Assembly (NCBI GenBank): GCA_012184525.1
Contig: WOFQ01000047.1
Coordinates: forward strand, 230,719 to 294,718
Length of the DNA stretch: 64,000 bases
Direction of reading: 5' to 3'
Source: Xenoacremonium recifei
Taxonomy: Eukaryota; Ascomycota; Sordariomycetes; Hypocreales; Nectriaceae
The position numbers and the translations under genes were made by a program. The notes under the pieces were generated by a model. It did no database searches and was not told where the DNA came from. It was given only the letters and a program-made list of their open reading frames with translations. Each line of letters starts with the position of its first letter. Position 1 is the first letter of the stretch. Shown in pieces: positions 44,517-55,973 of the stretch.

Positions 44517-47500
44517 ATGGCCAACATCCAACTTACGGTCAACCGTGCGTTTCTGGATCTTCCTGTTGCAGTCCTTCAGACCCTCAACCAGACCAAAGAA
44601 GGCAGACGTTTGCGTAACCAGCTGCTTTTAACGAAGGACCTTCTGGTATCCGACTCCATCAAGCTTGACTTCCTTGTTCCCGTCGCTACTGAAGCGGCAA
44701 AAACAATGGTGAACAGACTTCAAGATTTGATAAGGCTTCGCTCACATGGCGAGAATGTCAAGTGCCCTCTTGCACCATTCTTCAGCCACGCTCCGGATGC
44801 CAAGACGTTGACACTTGGTCAGTGTCCGAACCCTGGAGATCCTGGTTTTCCGTTCTGCAATACTCGTGGGACTCGAGTCCTGCACTTCGCGCGAAACCAC
44901 CAGTATCTTCTATATCACGTTGCTGGTTCGTTGTTCGACCACCACCTCCAAGCCTGCCGCATCGAGAGCTTGAAGGAGAACACGTTTGCAGCTTCGATCA
45001 TGCCCGTTCCCCACATGGACACTGACCGTCGCCGCTTCGTTTGCATCGTGGACCCGGCCGGACAAGAGGAGATGCTGCCTCAGAACGGAGAAAGATGTCA
45101 GATCTATTTTCCCGATTGTCTAGCTCGCGTTTCCTTGTCAGGCGAAAAGCTCGAAGATGTCTTCTATTCACTTCGCGATATATCGAAAACCGTGCAGACC
45201 GATGCCAACCCATGCACCAGGGCGCAGCGTCTCAAAGCCTGGATTTCAGAACACAAAGATGTCTTTGAAGTCTCGTCTCCGCCAGAGGAACTTGTGGCTT
45301 CTGACGATAAAGAGGAAACGGACAAGCGAACATGGTGGCCAGCCACTCGCATCGACTTTCCATCACCTCACATCCAGCCACAGTATCATAAGTACTTGGT
45401 TTGGCAACCGGTCTCGAAATCTGCCGATGGGGATAATGAGGAGCCAACATCATTGACTCTGCCTACAATTGGAGAGCCAGTCGCGCAACAGAATGCGACA
45501 GAATACTTCGCTCGTGTTCTGACTCCTGAGAACACACAACAGATTTCGATCAAGCGCTCGTCTTCAGAAAAGACGATCAAAACCCAAGTGTATGCCGTCA
45601 ATGCCCTCCACTACCCAGCGATGGCCAGTGACATCGTCATCTCGCAGCAGAGTCGAAGCGCCTTCCAGTACCTCATGACGTTCTCGCCCAATGCATACGT
45701 CAATCTTCTGAACGAAATTCCGTCGCTCGGGCATGTCGTTCTAGAACCCAACTCGATGATGTCAGAAATCTTCCGGAACATGAATGTTCCTATGGCCAAT
45801 GCATTCAAATCCATGCACAAACTCCCTCATGGAATTTGTTTCGTGCCAGGTGTCGCTGGCTGCGGAAAGTCATATATGATGGAAATGCTCATTCTCTTTT
45901 CCCAGTTTGGCTTACACACCAATGACATCTCTCCGAAAAATGCTGAGCCAACCAGTTTAAAAGTCCTTTATCTGGTTAACCACAATACGGGAGTTGATGC
46001 CTTCACAACACGTCTGATTGCAACGTACCGTCGGCTCAACCTAGAAAAGGCACCTCCAGTCCTCAGACTATATCCCATGGAGACTGAAGTTAAGTCAGCA
46101 ATGCGAATTACTCGGCCTGAGGAGACATTCCAAACAGAGCCCTCCGCCTTAGAAGAGCAATTCCTCGCAAGCTACGCGATCAATGAGGTAGCCGCTAGTG
46201 CCGTGGGCGCGCATGCATCTGCTCAAAAATCCAGGCGCCAGAACGTTGATAACTCCCTACACAAGGCGGCTTTGAAGTTCTTAGAGACTCATGGCAAAGA
46301 TGGACGCTTCAATGAGCTCAACGGATTTCTCCAGACTCTGACTGATGGAGGAACATTTACCGACGAGTCGAAGTCGCTATTCAAAGCGCACATCAAAAAC
46401 CTATACCTCGAATTCCTAGATGAGTTCAAAGGGACTGTTGTCACGACACCAGTGGGAGCTGCTGCTCCGGCTTTCAGACAGGCTTTCAAGCCGGATATTA
46501 TTATCATGGACGAGGCCGGGACCATGCATGAACTCAGCACTCTCATATCCATTGCCTTCTTTGATCCTAAGGCCTGGGTAATTACTGGCGATGTCGCACA
46601 GAAGCCCCCGTATTTGACAATGGAACACGATTTAGGTCCTCGGAGCGTGTCTTCAAATCCGTTTGTAGCACAATTCACGACGTCGCTGCTCGCACGTGCT
46701 GTCAGTGCTGGTCAAACTCCAGCCTACCTCAGCATCAACATGCGTGCATGGGGAAATGGCATCCAACTACCGAATTCCCTTTGTTACCAAGGCTCTATGC
46801 GAACCCCTCGTCGGCTCAAAGCCTGTTGGCCGGAAACCGTCGAGGCTATGATCGGTCACCTCAAGATACACATCGATCCCGCCTACCCCGACGATGAGTG
46901 CCAGTCGCTCGTTGAATTCACAGGCGCCCAAGCAACACGAGTTGGACCTTCGTTAACGAACCGCACTCATGTCATTTGGACCTCGGCTCAGGTTGCCAGT
47001 ATCGTGAAGTCAGAACTCATTGGCGTTGGCAGCAACGATTCAAGACCTGCTGATGTTCTGATAATCGCGCTCTACAGAGCTCAGGTCATGGAGTACAGGA
47101 AGAAGTTGATCGAAATGGTTCGAGACGGTGACCTACCCAGCAATTATGAGGCACGAGTCAAGGTCAAAACCTTGGATGATGCTCAAGGTGATGAGGCCGA
47201 CTTTGTCTTTGTCGACTTCGTAACGGTTTCTCACCCGGGATTCACTGGTGAGAAATTTCGAATCACTCTTGCTACCACCCGCAGCAGATGTATTACGGTA
47301 CATCTCCTCAATCGGGGCACGTTCGTGGGTTGGCACAAGGAGGAGACGTTCATCCGGGCCCAGAATCTATATCGCATCTACGAGGAACTGAGATCAGCGA
47401 AGGCTGCTTTCCGAATCCCATCTTGCTTGAAATGTCAAGATGTCAGCCATGCGACGAATGAGTGCAACCGAAACCCGCCAGATCTGTCAAGTTTCACCTG

Positions 47501-48182
47501 CGAACGTCAATCTTGTCAACAAAAAGGCCATACTGCAGCAACGTGCCCAGACCGCCGATGCCGAAATTGTGATACGGTCGGACACAGCAGTACCGAGTGT
47601 CCCCAAGACATCATCTGTTCTAGATGCGGGCATCTCGGACACCAGACTTTCGGGTGCCAGACTTCGAATAGGGACTTCCAATGCACTATTTGTCAAGGAC
47701 GCGGTCACATTGCTCGAGCATGTGAAAGACGACCTGATACCGAAAAGAGTATTAAAGGAATGATTTGTCGCAATTGCGGTGAAACTGGTCATAAAGCCAG
47801 TGATTGTGAGGTTCAGCGTCGAAAAGTTTGCCGTCGCTGCCATGAGGAAGGGCATATCCAGAGAGAATGTCCCACGCACACATGCCACAAATGCAACGCG
47901 ACAGGACACATTGCCAAAGATTGCACAGCCATTTGGTGCACTCGTTGCAAAACAGCTGGTCACTTATACACGGATTGTCGCAGCCTTGCGCCCATATGCC
48001 GAAGGTGCCATGGGCTGCATAAAACTGACGCTTGCCATCGTGAGTCAACGCAATCTGCTCGACCTAAGAGGCAGAATATAATCAAAGTCAATGTCAACTT
48101 TCGCGAGACTGTCAATCAGTTGTCTGATCGGCAACTGGAGTATGCTCGGATGCTCGAATCCACCAAGACCGGATTACCCTGA
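44517..48182 (+). CDS. UPF1-type SF1 helicase with ten C-terminal CCHC zinc knuckles
   Basis: Single-exon 1221-aa ORF. The N-terminal ~430 residues are not recognised. The helicase core has Walker A (GVAGCGKS, from residue 445), motif II (PDIIIMDEAG, DEAG at 665-668), motif III (VITGDVAQKPP, near 688), motif V (TLDDAQGDEADFVFVDF, near 885) and motif VI (TLATTRSR, near 915). This is the DNA2/NAM7/UPF1 pattern of superfamily 1. Residues 970-1173 hold ten zinc knuckles: eight canonical C-x2-C-x4-H-x4-C (for example CRNCGETGHKASDC), one C-x4-C variant (CERQSC...) and a last one shortened to C-x2-C-x3-H-x4-C. Such arrays bind single-stranded RNA or DNA. RNA surveillance, silencing or anti-element defence are possible roles, all inference. 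The ORF starts 15 nt after, and in frame with, the upstream ORF. Third-position GC looks lower than in neighbours, suggesting an accessory gene. Confidence 0.85.
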   Translation: MANIQLTVNRAFLDLPVAVLQTLNQTKEGRRLRNQLLLTKDLLVSDSIKLDFLVPVATEAAKTMVNRLQDLIRLRSHGENVKCPLAPFFSHAPDAKTLTLGQCPNPGDPGFPFCNTRGTRVLHFARNHQYLLYHVAGSLFDHHLQACRIESLKENTFAASIMPVPHMDTDRRRFVCIVDPAGQEEMLPQNGERCQIYFPDCLARVSLSGEKLEDVFYSLRDISKTVQTDANPCTRAQRLKAWISEHKDVFEVSSPPEELVASDDKEETDKRTWWPATRIDFPSPHIQPQYHKYLVWQPVSKSADGDNEEPTSLTLPTIGEPVAQQNATEYFARVLTPENTQQISIKRSSSEKTIKTQVYAVNALHYPAMASDIVISQQSRSAFQYLMTFSPNAYVNLLNEIPSLGHVVLEPNSMMSEIFRNMNVPMANAFKSMHKLPHGICFVPGVAGCGKSYMMEMLILFSQFGLHTNDISPKNAEPTSLKVLYLVNHNTGVDAFTTRLIATYRRLNLEKAPPVLRLYPMETEVKSAMRITRPEETFQTEPSALEEQFLASYAINEVAASAVGAHASAQKSRRQNVDNSLHKAALKFLETHGKDGRFNELNGFLQTLTDGGTFTDESKSLFKAHIKNLYLEFLDEFKGTVVTTPVGAAAPAFRQAFKPDIIIMDEAGTMHELSTLISIAFFDPKAWVITGDVAQKPPYLTMEHDLGPRSVSSNPFVAQFTTSLLARAVSAGQTPAYLSINMRAWGNGIQLPNSLCYQGSMRTPRRLKACWPETVEAMIGHLKIHIDPAYPDDECQSLVEFTGAQATRVGPSLTNRTHVIWTSAQVASIVKSELIGVGSNDSRPADVLIIALYRAQVMEYRKKLIEMVRDGDLPSNYEARVKVKTLDDAQGDEADFVFVDFVTVSHPGFTGEKFRITLATTRSRCITVHLLNRGTFVGWHKEETFIRAQNLYRIYEELRSAKAAFRIPSCLKCQDVSHATNECNRNPPDLSSFTCERQSCQQKGHTAATCPDRRCRNCDTVGHSSTECPQDIICSRCGHLGHQTFGCQTSNRDFQCTICQGRGHIARACERRPDTEKSIKGMICRNCGETGHKASDCEVQRRKVCRRCHEEGHIQRECPTHTCHKCNATGHIAKDCTAIWCTRCKTAGHLYTDCRSLAPICRRCHGLHKTDACHRESTQSARPKRQNIIKVNVNFRETVNQLSDRQLEYARMLESTKTGLP

Positions 48183-48253
48183 ACCTATAGCCTAATAAAT
48201 TACCCTAAACCTATAGCCTGAAGTGCCCTGACCTGAACCTATAGTCTGAAGTG
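48177..48253. repeat. Three imperfect CCTRAACCTATAGYCTGAAGTG repeats
   Basis: Copies begin at 48177, 48203 and 48232 (CCCTGAACCTATAGCCT, CCCTAAACCTATAGCCTG, CCTGAACCTATAGTCTG). The first overlaps the helicase stop codon, so the helicase C-terminus borders repetitive DNA. It looks superficially telomere-like (CCCTAA) but is not a telomeric array. Confidence 0.7.
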
Positions 48254-48568
48254 CTAGTAGAAGCAGTAATGGAAGCAGCCTCTGTATTTATTATTAGCTT
48301 TCTCTCCTATCATAACTCACCTAAGGCGCATTCCAGCTGCTATATTTTGCTGGAGACCCAGCAGGTGGCTGCAGCGCAGTGGCGGACAGGGCAGGACAGG
48401 GTCAGCTAAGCTACCTGATAATGAAGTCAAAGATGATGTATGGCTGCGGTCTGTTTTCGTTGCGCGCACGTATTAGGTATACTTTGAGTTGTTCATTCAC
48501 GGGATGACGGGGACTAGAGAGCACGATAGCGATTCTTCTTCATAGATCTTCAAACATGCGAAACTAAA
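48254..48568. other. Convergent intergenic region helicase / slh1
   Basis: Short region between convergent genes; CTGGAGACCCAGCAGG at 48350-48365 is partly palindromic. No gene. Confidence 0.5.
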
Positions 48569-51500
48569 TCACTTCGATCCTAACCCTCCTCCAGTATCAG
48601 TTCCACCGAGCGCCGCCTTCTTCGATGCCACTGCATCATCCACAGTAGGTGGTGCAGGGATGTCAACCCCTGAGATGCGGTGCTCAAGCCCAACATAACC
48701 ATCACTAACCACTAGCACATCGAGTTTCCTCGCCTGCGCAGTCTCAGGCAGCTTAATCGTCGTCCGAGCTGTCGGCTTGACGCCAGGCTGCAGCTTACGG
48801 CCCTGTGACGCAGACCAGCCAAGGCGCTTCACGGCAATCACTTCATCGTGGGCGGTGTCGGCGACAATGACGAACCATCCTTCAGTCTGCGGTTTGGGGA
48901 ACTTGGGTGCGTACATCCGAGCATCGCGCTCGGATAGGGGGTTGAGGCGGCGCAGGTTGACAGTGAGCGATAGTGCAGTTTTGTCGGCAACCGAGACGGC
49001 AATGTGCGGGAGGTTAGCGACGGCCCGGGTGATGCGTTGGGACGGCACGGAGAGAGTCTTCGCAAGCTGCGTGACCTGAGAGTTGGAGGAGCCCGCAATC
49101 TTGGCAAGCGAGGGAACGGAAGTCTTGTCCTTGATAGTCTCTGGATTGACCCCTGGAAGGATGGATGCCGGCGGATCGGTGGGCCAGCGAGCAGACTTGA
49201 TGCACTGTAGCAGATTGATCATCTGCAGCGTGCTCGAGAGGTGACCCAGCTCGGTGAGCACGTCGATGGAGGCCTGAACGATACGAATGGCCTGGTCCAG
49301 GACACTTGTCTGGTCGCCCACATAATCAGTGATAGGCAAATCGATGCGAGACATGTGAGCCTGGAGCAACAGGAACGCCTTGACATGCGGATCCCACATG
49401 GGCAGACCAAAGGCGTGGCCGGGGAAAGGCAGATTCTTCGACAGCGTGTCGTTGACGAGATCCTCATTGTGGCGGACAGGTAGCTCGTCGTACTCGGAGG
49501 CGCGCGACATCCAGGAGAGCACGTCGAGGAAGGACGCTTCGGCCTTTGCGTGGCGGGCTAGGTATCGGATAGTCTTATGCGAGAGGTAGTAGTAGCTCAT
49601 GATTTTGCCCAGGGGCGTAGGGTCGACATCGCCATTGGGGAAGACCTCAACACACTGGGACTGGGCTAGCTCATCAAGAGACTTATCGACCATAGAGATC
49701 ATGTATTCGTTGGCCAACTGCTGGGCGGCGATGGTGCTGTGCTCCTCCGCCGAAATCTCAAGTCCGTAGTAGGATGGATTCTTGTGCAGACGGCGGAAGA
49801 AGAAGGTCCAAGTAAGATAGTCCAAGGCGTCCTGCTTGGTGACAATGGTCTCGGCCGAGACTTCGGCGCACAGATGGTTGTCTAGGACCGTATGCAGCGA
49901 CGACTCGACGGGGAAGCCCGTGTGGAGGAAGTGCTTGTAGAAGTCCTTCTTCGAGTCCTGCGTGAAAATTCGAGCAACACCAGAGTTGTCGAACTGCGGG
50001 CGCCCAGCTCGACCGAGCATCTGTAGCACGTCTGTCAAGTCCATGTCCTTGTAAGCCTCGATCTTTGCGTCGTAGAATTGCGTGCCTTTGACGACGACAA
50101 GATGCGCTGGCAAGTTGACACCCCAGGCGAGGGTGCTGGTGGCAACGAGGATCTGGATTTTGTTGTTCAAGAACAGCTCCTCTGCCAGCTGACGATCCGA
50201 CTCGACGAGGCCGGCATGGTGAAGGCCGATACCAAAGTTAATGGCCTCCTTCAGCGCATCATCCTTAACGCGAGCAAGGTTAAGCTGGAGATCATCTTCG
50301 TCCATGTGCAAGAACCGTCGAGGGTTGTCCTCCATGCCGCAGAAGTTAATGAGATCTTTAGCCGTCAGACGGGTCTGTCTTCGAGAAGGAACGAAAACGA
50401 TAACGGGTTTGTCAGGGCTGTGATTCTTGACAGCAAGGAAAGTCGGCCGGTTCATCGACTGCATCAGCGGACAAAAGCCCCTGACCTCCGGAAAGCCATC
50501 AATGTATAGCTCCAAGGGGACGGGTCGGACTGAATGCTTGAAGTTGAACAGCCCTTCCTTCACTCCAAGCCAGTTGCCCAAGTCAGTTGCGTTGGCACAT
50601 GCTGTCGACATGCCCAGAAGTCTCACAGCATTCTTCGTCGAGGATGCGATGTAGTTCATTCGAGACACAATGATTTCGAGAATCGGACCTCGATCTCCTG
50701 CCAAGAGATGAATCTCGTCAATAATGACGAGACTCACCTGTCGAACATATCCTCTTGTCTGCCAAGATCGCGAGATACCGTCCCACTTCTCAGGGGTAGT
50801 AATGATGATATCAGCATCTTGGATCGTCCTCGTATCAGGAGTGTTGTCACCCGTAAGCTCCACCAGTTTCAAGCCAAGCGGTCGAGAAAGCCGAGCTCCC
50901 CAGTCCTTTACTCGTTCGCGGACTAGGGCTTTCATTGGGGCGATATACACGACCTTTGATTTGGGTCTTTCGCGGAATGCCCACCACATAGCCAGCTCAG
51001 CTGCGACGGTCTTGCCACTGCCAGTCGGGGAGCCGAGAAGAACATTGGCCGGAGTGTGATAGAGTGTATGGAAAATCTGAGTCTGCATGGGGTTGAAGTA
51101 TTGGAAACGTTTGGCGTAAATTTCCTCCAACCCTGGATTCTTAAGGGCAGTGATGGGCAGCGGCTGGAGGTTGAGAAGCTCCGTATACACACTTTCGGTA
51201 TCTGGGCGGATGAGATGCTGGAAAGACACAGGGGTGACTGTTTCCGAGCCTAGCCATCTATCCGACACAGCACGAACATATATTTGCTTGGGAAGGGGAT
51301 CCGCGAGAGGGATGGTGAAGTTCAGCTCATGGTCATCGTTGAGCTTCCTCCTATTCAGAATGAAGAACTCATGATGATAGATCTGCGATGTCTCTGAGTT
51401 CTCGACCCAGATGTAGAAAGACTCGGAAGTCCCATGGATATGATCGTGCCAGCGGAAATCCGGATACACTCGGAGCTTGATCCGCAGGACATCGCGATTC

Positions 51501-54500
51501 AAAGGCGCAATCTCAGCCTCGACATGCACGGTGGGGAAGTTATTGAGGATTCTGGTGATGTTCTTGCCAGCACTCTGGTTGCGTACCAAGGCACCAATCT
51601 CGGCAGGTTCCATCTCCTTCATGGCCTCGATTGTCATATGCTCCTTTGAGTCAAGCTGGTTCATGACCGACTTAGCAAGATCAAACTGGTGGAGCGGGTG
51701 CTGGAAAGGCCAGATTCTTTTCTCGATGGACTTCGCCAATGTAAGGAGGACGAGACACTGATGACCCCAGCGACGGTTGAGCGCAAGCATGAAGAGGGCT
51801 CGACAGATACGGCCAGATTGCTGGGCAACATAGTTCATGTCGTTGGAGAGGGCAAAGTCCTCGGGTTGCTCGCGTGAGATATAGGACTGGAGCAGAATGT
51901 TGGTCTTGGCCTGGGGAGTGTCAATCCCGCCATCCACGTCACAGGGAACGACCTCCTTTCGAAGATGCGTCAACTCCTTCTCTTCTGAGTCGCGAGATTG
52001 CACATTGTCAAACTCTCCGCTCATGCTGAGCATCTTCAGGATATCGGCCTCAGTTGCTTGGGGCTGCATCATAGTGTTGAAGACCTGGATACTTGTGTGC
52101 AAGATGTAATACTGGCTTGCAATTCGACCAATATCTTTGCTGCGTAACTCTTCCGTTCTTTCGTTGAAAATGATCATCTGACATTTTTGCAAAGTCCTCG
52201 CCGCCTGAATTGCCAGTTGTCGGCGTCTCTGGACCAGGGTCGGGTCGTCACGAATTTCTGCCCACTCAATGCCGTAAGTCATGGGGCTCCTTTGCATGCG
52301 GACGAAAAGATAGGAGTAGCCAATCCACTGTACCGCGTCAGGGATGGAAGTAACTGTCCCCAGGGCAATTTCGGCATTCAAATTGTCGACCAGCTTGGTA
52401 GAAAACTTGGATTCGATAGGTTGTTGCTCTGTCACCGCGGTCAAGTAATGAGTAAGTTTGTCATGAGTAGTACAGATCATGCCGATACCAGTGTCTTCGA
52501 ACTGGGGTCGACCGGCACGACCGAAGATTTGCAGCACATCGAGGATACCCAAGTCGACAAATTTACCATCCTGAGCGCTGTAGACTTGGGTGCCCTTGAT
52601 GACGACAGCAGCAGCAGGCAAATTGACACCCCAGGCGAGTGTGGCCGTACAGCAGAGAACCTTAAGAACACCTTCGCCAAAGAGTCGTTCCATTAGGTTT
52701 CGATCAGCTCTTGCCATGCCGGCGTGATGAACTCCAATTCCCTTGGAAAGTAGCTCTCGAATTTCCTTGGATCTCGAGGACTTCATGTCCCTGACGGCTT
52801 GATCATAGCCTGGATGCCCCGTCGGGTCCAACAAATCCGTACAGGTGGCTTCAATGGCTTTTTGGTGCAGCATCCGGGCAGTGAGCATCGTATCTCTTCG
52901 GGAATGGACAAACACCATGACCTGGTGATCACGCTCGAGCATCTCCTTGACTTTGTCAAAAGCAACATTATCGAGATTCTCCTTGGACTGCTTGCTGCCC
53001 GCCTTTCCTTTGACACCGATGAAATGTTGCTCCAAGGGAACGGGTCGAAATGACGAATCAAAGTAGAAAAGTCCGGCATGCTTGTTGACCTTGAGAAAGT
53101 CGGCCACATCGACGTAGTTGGGCAATGTCGCACTCAGTCCAATGATTCGAATCAGAGATTGAGTACTCTCGACCTGGCGCTCGGTACGTGCCACAAGGGA
53201 TTCGAGAACAGCACCTCGCTCGTCATGAAGCATATGAACTTCATCAATAATGAGAAGACGGACTTTTTGAACGAGTTCGGTGTCTCCAGTCCCCTTTCTA
53301 GTCACGACATCCCACTTCTCAGGAGTTGTGACAATGATTTGGGTCTGGATAATTTCAGACTTGGTGAGCTGCATATCTCCTGTGTATTCTCGACACTTGA
53401 TGCCGAGCCACGCAAGTCGTTTGCCAAGCTTCTCAGTGACTTCAGCGGCCAGAGCTTTCATGGGGGCGACATAGACAATTTTAAAATCATCTGTATTGAC
53501 AGCAAACTCGGTCACCGTCGGATCCTCGAACGGGCTTGGGGTGACATTTTGGCCAATGGTGTGAAGAATTGTCAACATGGCAGCATCAGTTTTACCCTTG
53601 AACGGTGTTAGCAAGTCTGATTTTCATATTGAAAACGGGAGTACTTACGGCACCAGTGGGAGCACAGATCAGCATGTTCTCGCTGGTCCTATGGGCCACA
53701 GGATAAACGAGACTTTGCATACGATTTAGCGTCTTGTACCCTTTGAAGGTGCCTCTACAGAGTCCATCAAGCTCCGAAATCTTGATAAGCTTCTGTCCAG
53801 GCCCCAGGACGCCTTTTCTACCCGCAGGAATGGAATACTCCTCGTACTTGTCGAATTGCTTATGCTCACTTCCGACAGGCAAGCCATATTTCTTGCCAGT
53901 AGCACTCAGAGTGTTGCCAGCACTGTAAGACTTGTAAACGTGAGGGTAACGCTCCTCGCGAGAGGAAGCTGCCGCGAGGGGTGTCGCCTTGTGCTCCAGA
54001 TCCCGTTTGCGCAAAGCATCTTCTCGTTGAGATCGGGTCAAAAGCCGGCGCCCCGTCTGTTCCTCGGAGCTTTGGACATTGACGGCAGCAACGATTTCGT
54101 CCTTGTGGCCAAGAATGTCGATGATGAAGTCCAGGTCATCAAAGCCAACCAGGTCCGTTAGGTGAGCCTGTAGCTCATCGTCTGAGCGGCCCGACGTAAG
54201 CACGCTCACAATCTGAGTCTGAAAGACGTCTGCAGACAAGCCGTTCTTAGCTGCTATGCCTGAGCACTTGCTGGCAAACCACGCGGCCCCGTACCCGGCG
54301 GATGATCCGGCACCATCGACAAGGTCGTCTGCTTCGATGAAGTCGCTGCTGAAGTCCGGGTCGTCGTCTTCGGAGATGAAGTCCCAGACATCTTGGCCAC
54401 TGTTGTTGCCGGACGAGTATCCTTCAAAGTCTTCGTCGTCAAGTTCTCCATCGACGGCGGCTGGCTGGGGGAGTTTGAGGTCCGCGAGGGCGGCTCTCAT

Positions 54501-54557
54501 GGCGGCGAATTGTTCTCGCCATTGCGCCTCGGCAGCGCTGAGATCGCTGGACGCCAT
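48569..54557 (-). CDS. slh1: Slh1/ASCC3-type tandem Ski2-like RNA helicase
   Basis: Large helicase of the ribosome-quality-control trigger complex (RQT; Slh1 in yeast, ASCC3 in animals), which splits collided ribosomes; originally named for an antiviral role. Exon 1 is 53649-54557 and exon 2 is 48569-53596, giving 1978 aa (yeast Slh1 is of similar size). The 52-nt intron (GTAAGT, GCTAACACC, CAAG) falls inside the first P-loop, between PTGA and GKT. First cassette: Walker A at ~300-306, DEVH at 421-424, HHAGM and a WH/Sec63 unit. Second cassette: GSPTGSGKT near 1160 and DEIH near 1264, followed by a second Sec63-type domain. The acidic N-terminal region (DDEDFEGYSSGNNSGQD) and absence of a Brr2-type extended N-terminus favour Slh1 over Brr2. 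It converges on the zinc-knuckle helicase and is divergent from ykt6. Confidence 0.95.
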
Positions 54558-55079
54558 GGTAAAGATTTTCGTTTCGTACAGGTCCCTTCTGAAAGCCTTG
54601 AAGTCTATGCAATGCGCTCTATATTGCTTGCAAACTTATGAACTTGACGTGAGTGCAGATAATATGGAAGGAGTGCAGCCTCGACTCAACTCAAGATACA
54701 TCATAAAAGTGCGCTTAGATCAGTAGAGTCACACCGACTGTGCAGCATTAGTACCAGTACGGCGCATTCCTCAGGCAGTTAAGCGCCTAATGATCCACTA
54801 TGACGGCCAGCGCCACAGCATGCTTACAGTGGAGGCGCCATCCAGCCCCTCGCAGAATTCGGGAGCCTTGAGCGCCCCGAACCGTCATGGAGCTGGAACA
54901 TGTGACTGGCCTGGACTGTTGCAGTGGCTCCCCGCGGGACCTTATCCAGTCGACCAACTTGAGGCAGACAGATAGACCTGCAATCTTACAACCTCTGCGA
55001 CGGGCATCACCAGCGCCATCTCCTCTCCTCCGCCTCCGATCCAATCCCCCCCAGCGAATAATTCAACCGACCGCCCATC
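54558..55079. other. Divergent promoter slh1 / ykt6
   Basis: About 520 nt shared by two divergent housekeeping genes. A pyrimidine-rich CTCCTCTCCTCCGCCTCCG tract at 55017-55037 lies just before the ykt6 start. No further gene. Confidence 0.5.
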
Positions 55080-55973
55080 ATGAAGCTGCACTACATCGGC
55101 GTATGGCCTCCCTTCCTCCCCCGCGCTCTCTGCCCCTCACCGACCTCCCGAAGCCAGCCCGCCTCGCATGAACAGTTGGAGGATTCGCCATGCTGAGACC
55201 TTTGTACGATAGATCATTCGCAACGAGGACAAGCCGGCGCACGAGATCGTCGCCGAGAAGGAGCTCAGCTCGTACTCGCGCTTCACCCGCAACAAGTGCG
55301 TCTCGCCGCCGCCCCCATATCATCCATCCACCCATCCCTTCTAACCTGTCGCTTTGGCGCCTAGCTATGGCGAGTTCATGACTCTCTTCGCAAAGACCGT
55401 CGCCGAGCGCACACGACCCGGCCAACGACAGGACGTCGAGGAACAGGGTACGCTTCTTCGAATCTTCACCGCTATAGCACGACTCACACCCCGCCAGACT
55501 ACACATTCCACGCCTACGGCCGCACCGAGGGCATCTGCGGCATCATGATCTCAGACCACCAGTACCCGGCGCTGGTCGCCCACCAGCTGCTCAGCAAGGT
55601 CGTCGACGAGTTCCTCTCCAAGAACCCGCGCTCGTCATGGGCCTCGGGCAGCCCGACGCTCGTCATGCCCGAGCTGCGCGAGTACCTCACCAAGTACCAG
55701 GACCCCCAGCAGGCCGACAGCATCCTCAAGATCCAGAAGGAGCTCGACGAGACCAAGATTGTCCTGCACAAGACCATCGAGAGCGTGCTGCAGCGCGGCG
55801 AGAAGATCGACGACCTGGTGGCCAAGAGTGACGGCCTAAGCGCCCAGAGCAAGATGTTCTACCGTGCGTCCCTCCCTCGAGACCCCCTGACGCCAGAAAC
55901 CCGCACAGTGACTAACAATTGCCCGCCCACAGAACAAGCCAAGAAGCAAAACTCTTGCTGTGTCTTGATGTAA
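55080..55973 (+). CDS. ykt6: R-SNARE Ykt6
   Basis: Lipid-anchored SNARE used in ER-Golgi, Golgi, endosome-vacuole and autophagosome fusion. Five exons: 55080-55100, 55213-55295, 55365-55447, 55498-55863 and 55933-55973; 197 aa, the usual length. The first exon has only seven codons (MKLHYIG) and joins to IIRNEDKPAHEIVAEKELSS. Longin domain ~1-130 (YSRFTRNNYGEFMTLFAKTV, DYTFHAYGRTEGICGIMISD). SNARE motif ~135-190 with zero-layer Arg (TIESVLQRGEKIDDLVAKS). The C-terminus NSCCVLM has a CaaX box (CVLM, farnesylation) preceded by a palmitoylatable Cys, the Ykt6 hallmark. All joins restore conserved residues. Intron 4 must be removed for the CaaX box, which lies alone in exon 5. Confidence 0.96.

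Noticed and set aside
48201..48212. Interstitial telomere (TTACCCTAAACC)
   Set aside because: Only one CCCTAA copy, better explained as part of the CCTRAACCTATAG repeat.
54558..55079. Possible start of another gene between slh1 and ykt6
   Set aside because: ORFs at 54787-55044 and 54887-55171 overlap the ykt6 first exon or promoter and have no conserved sequence.
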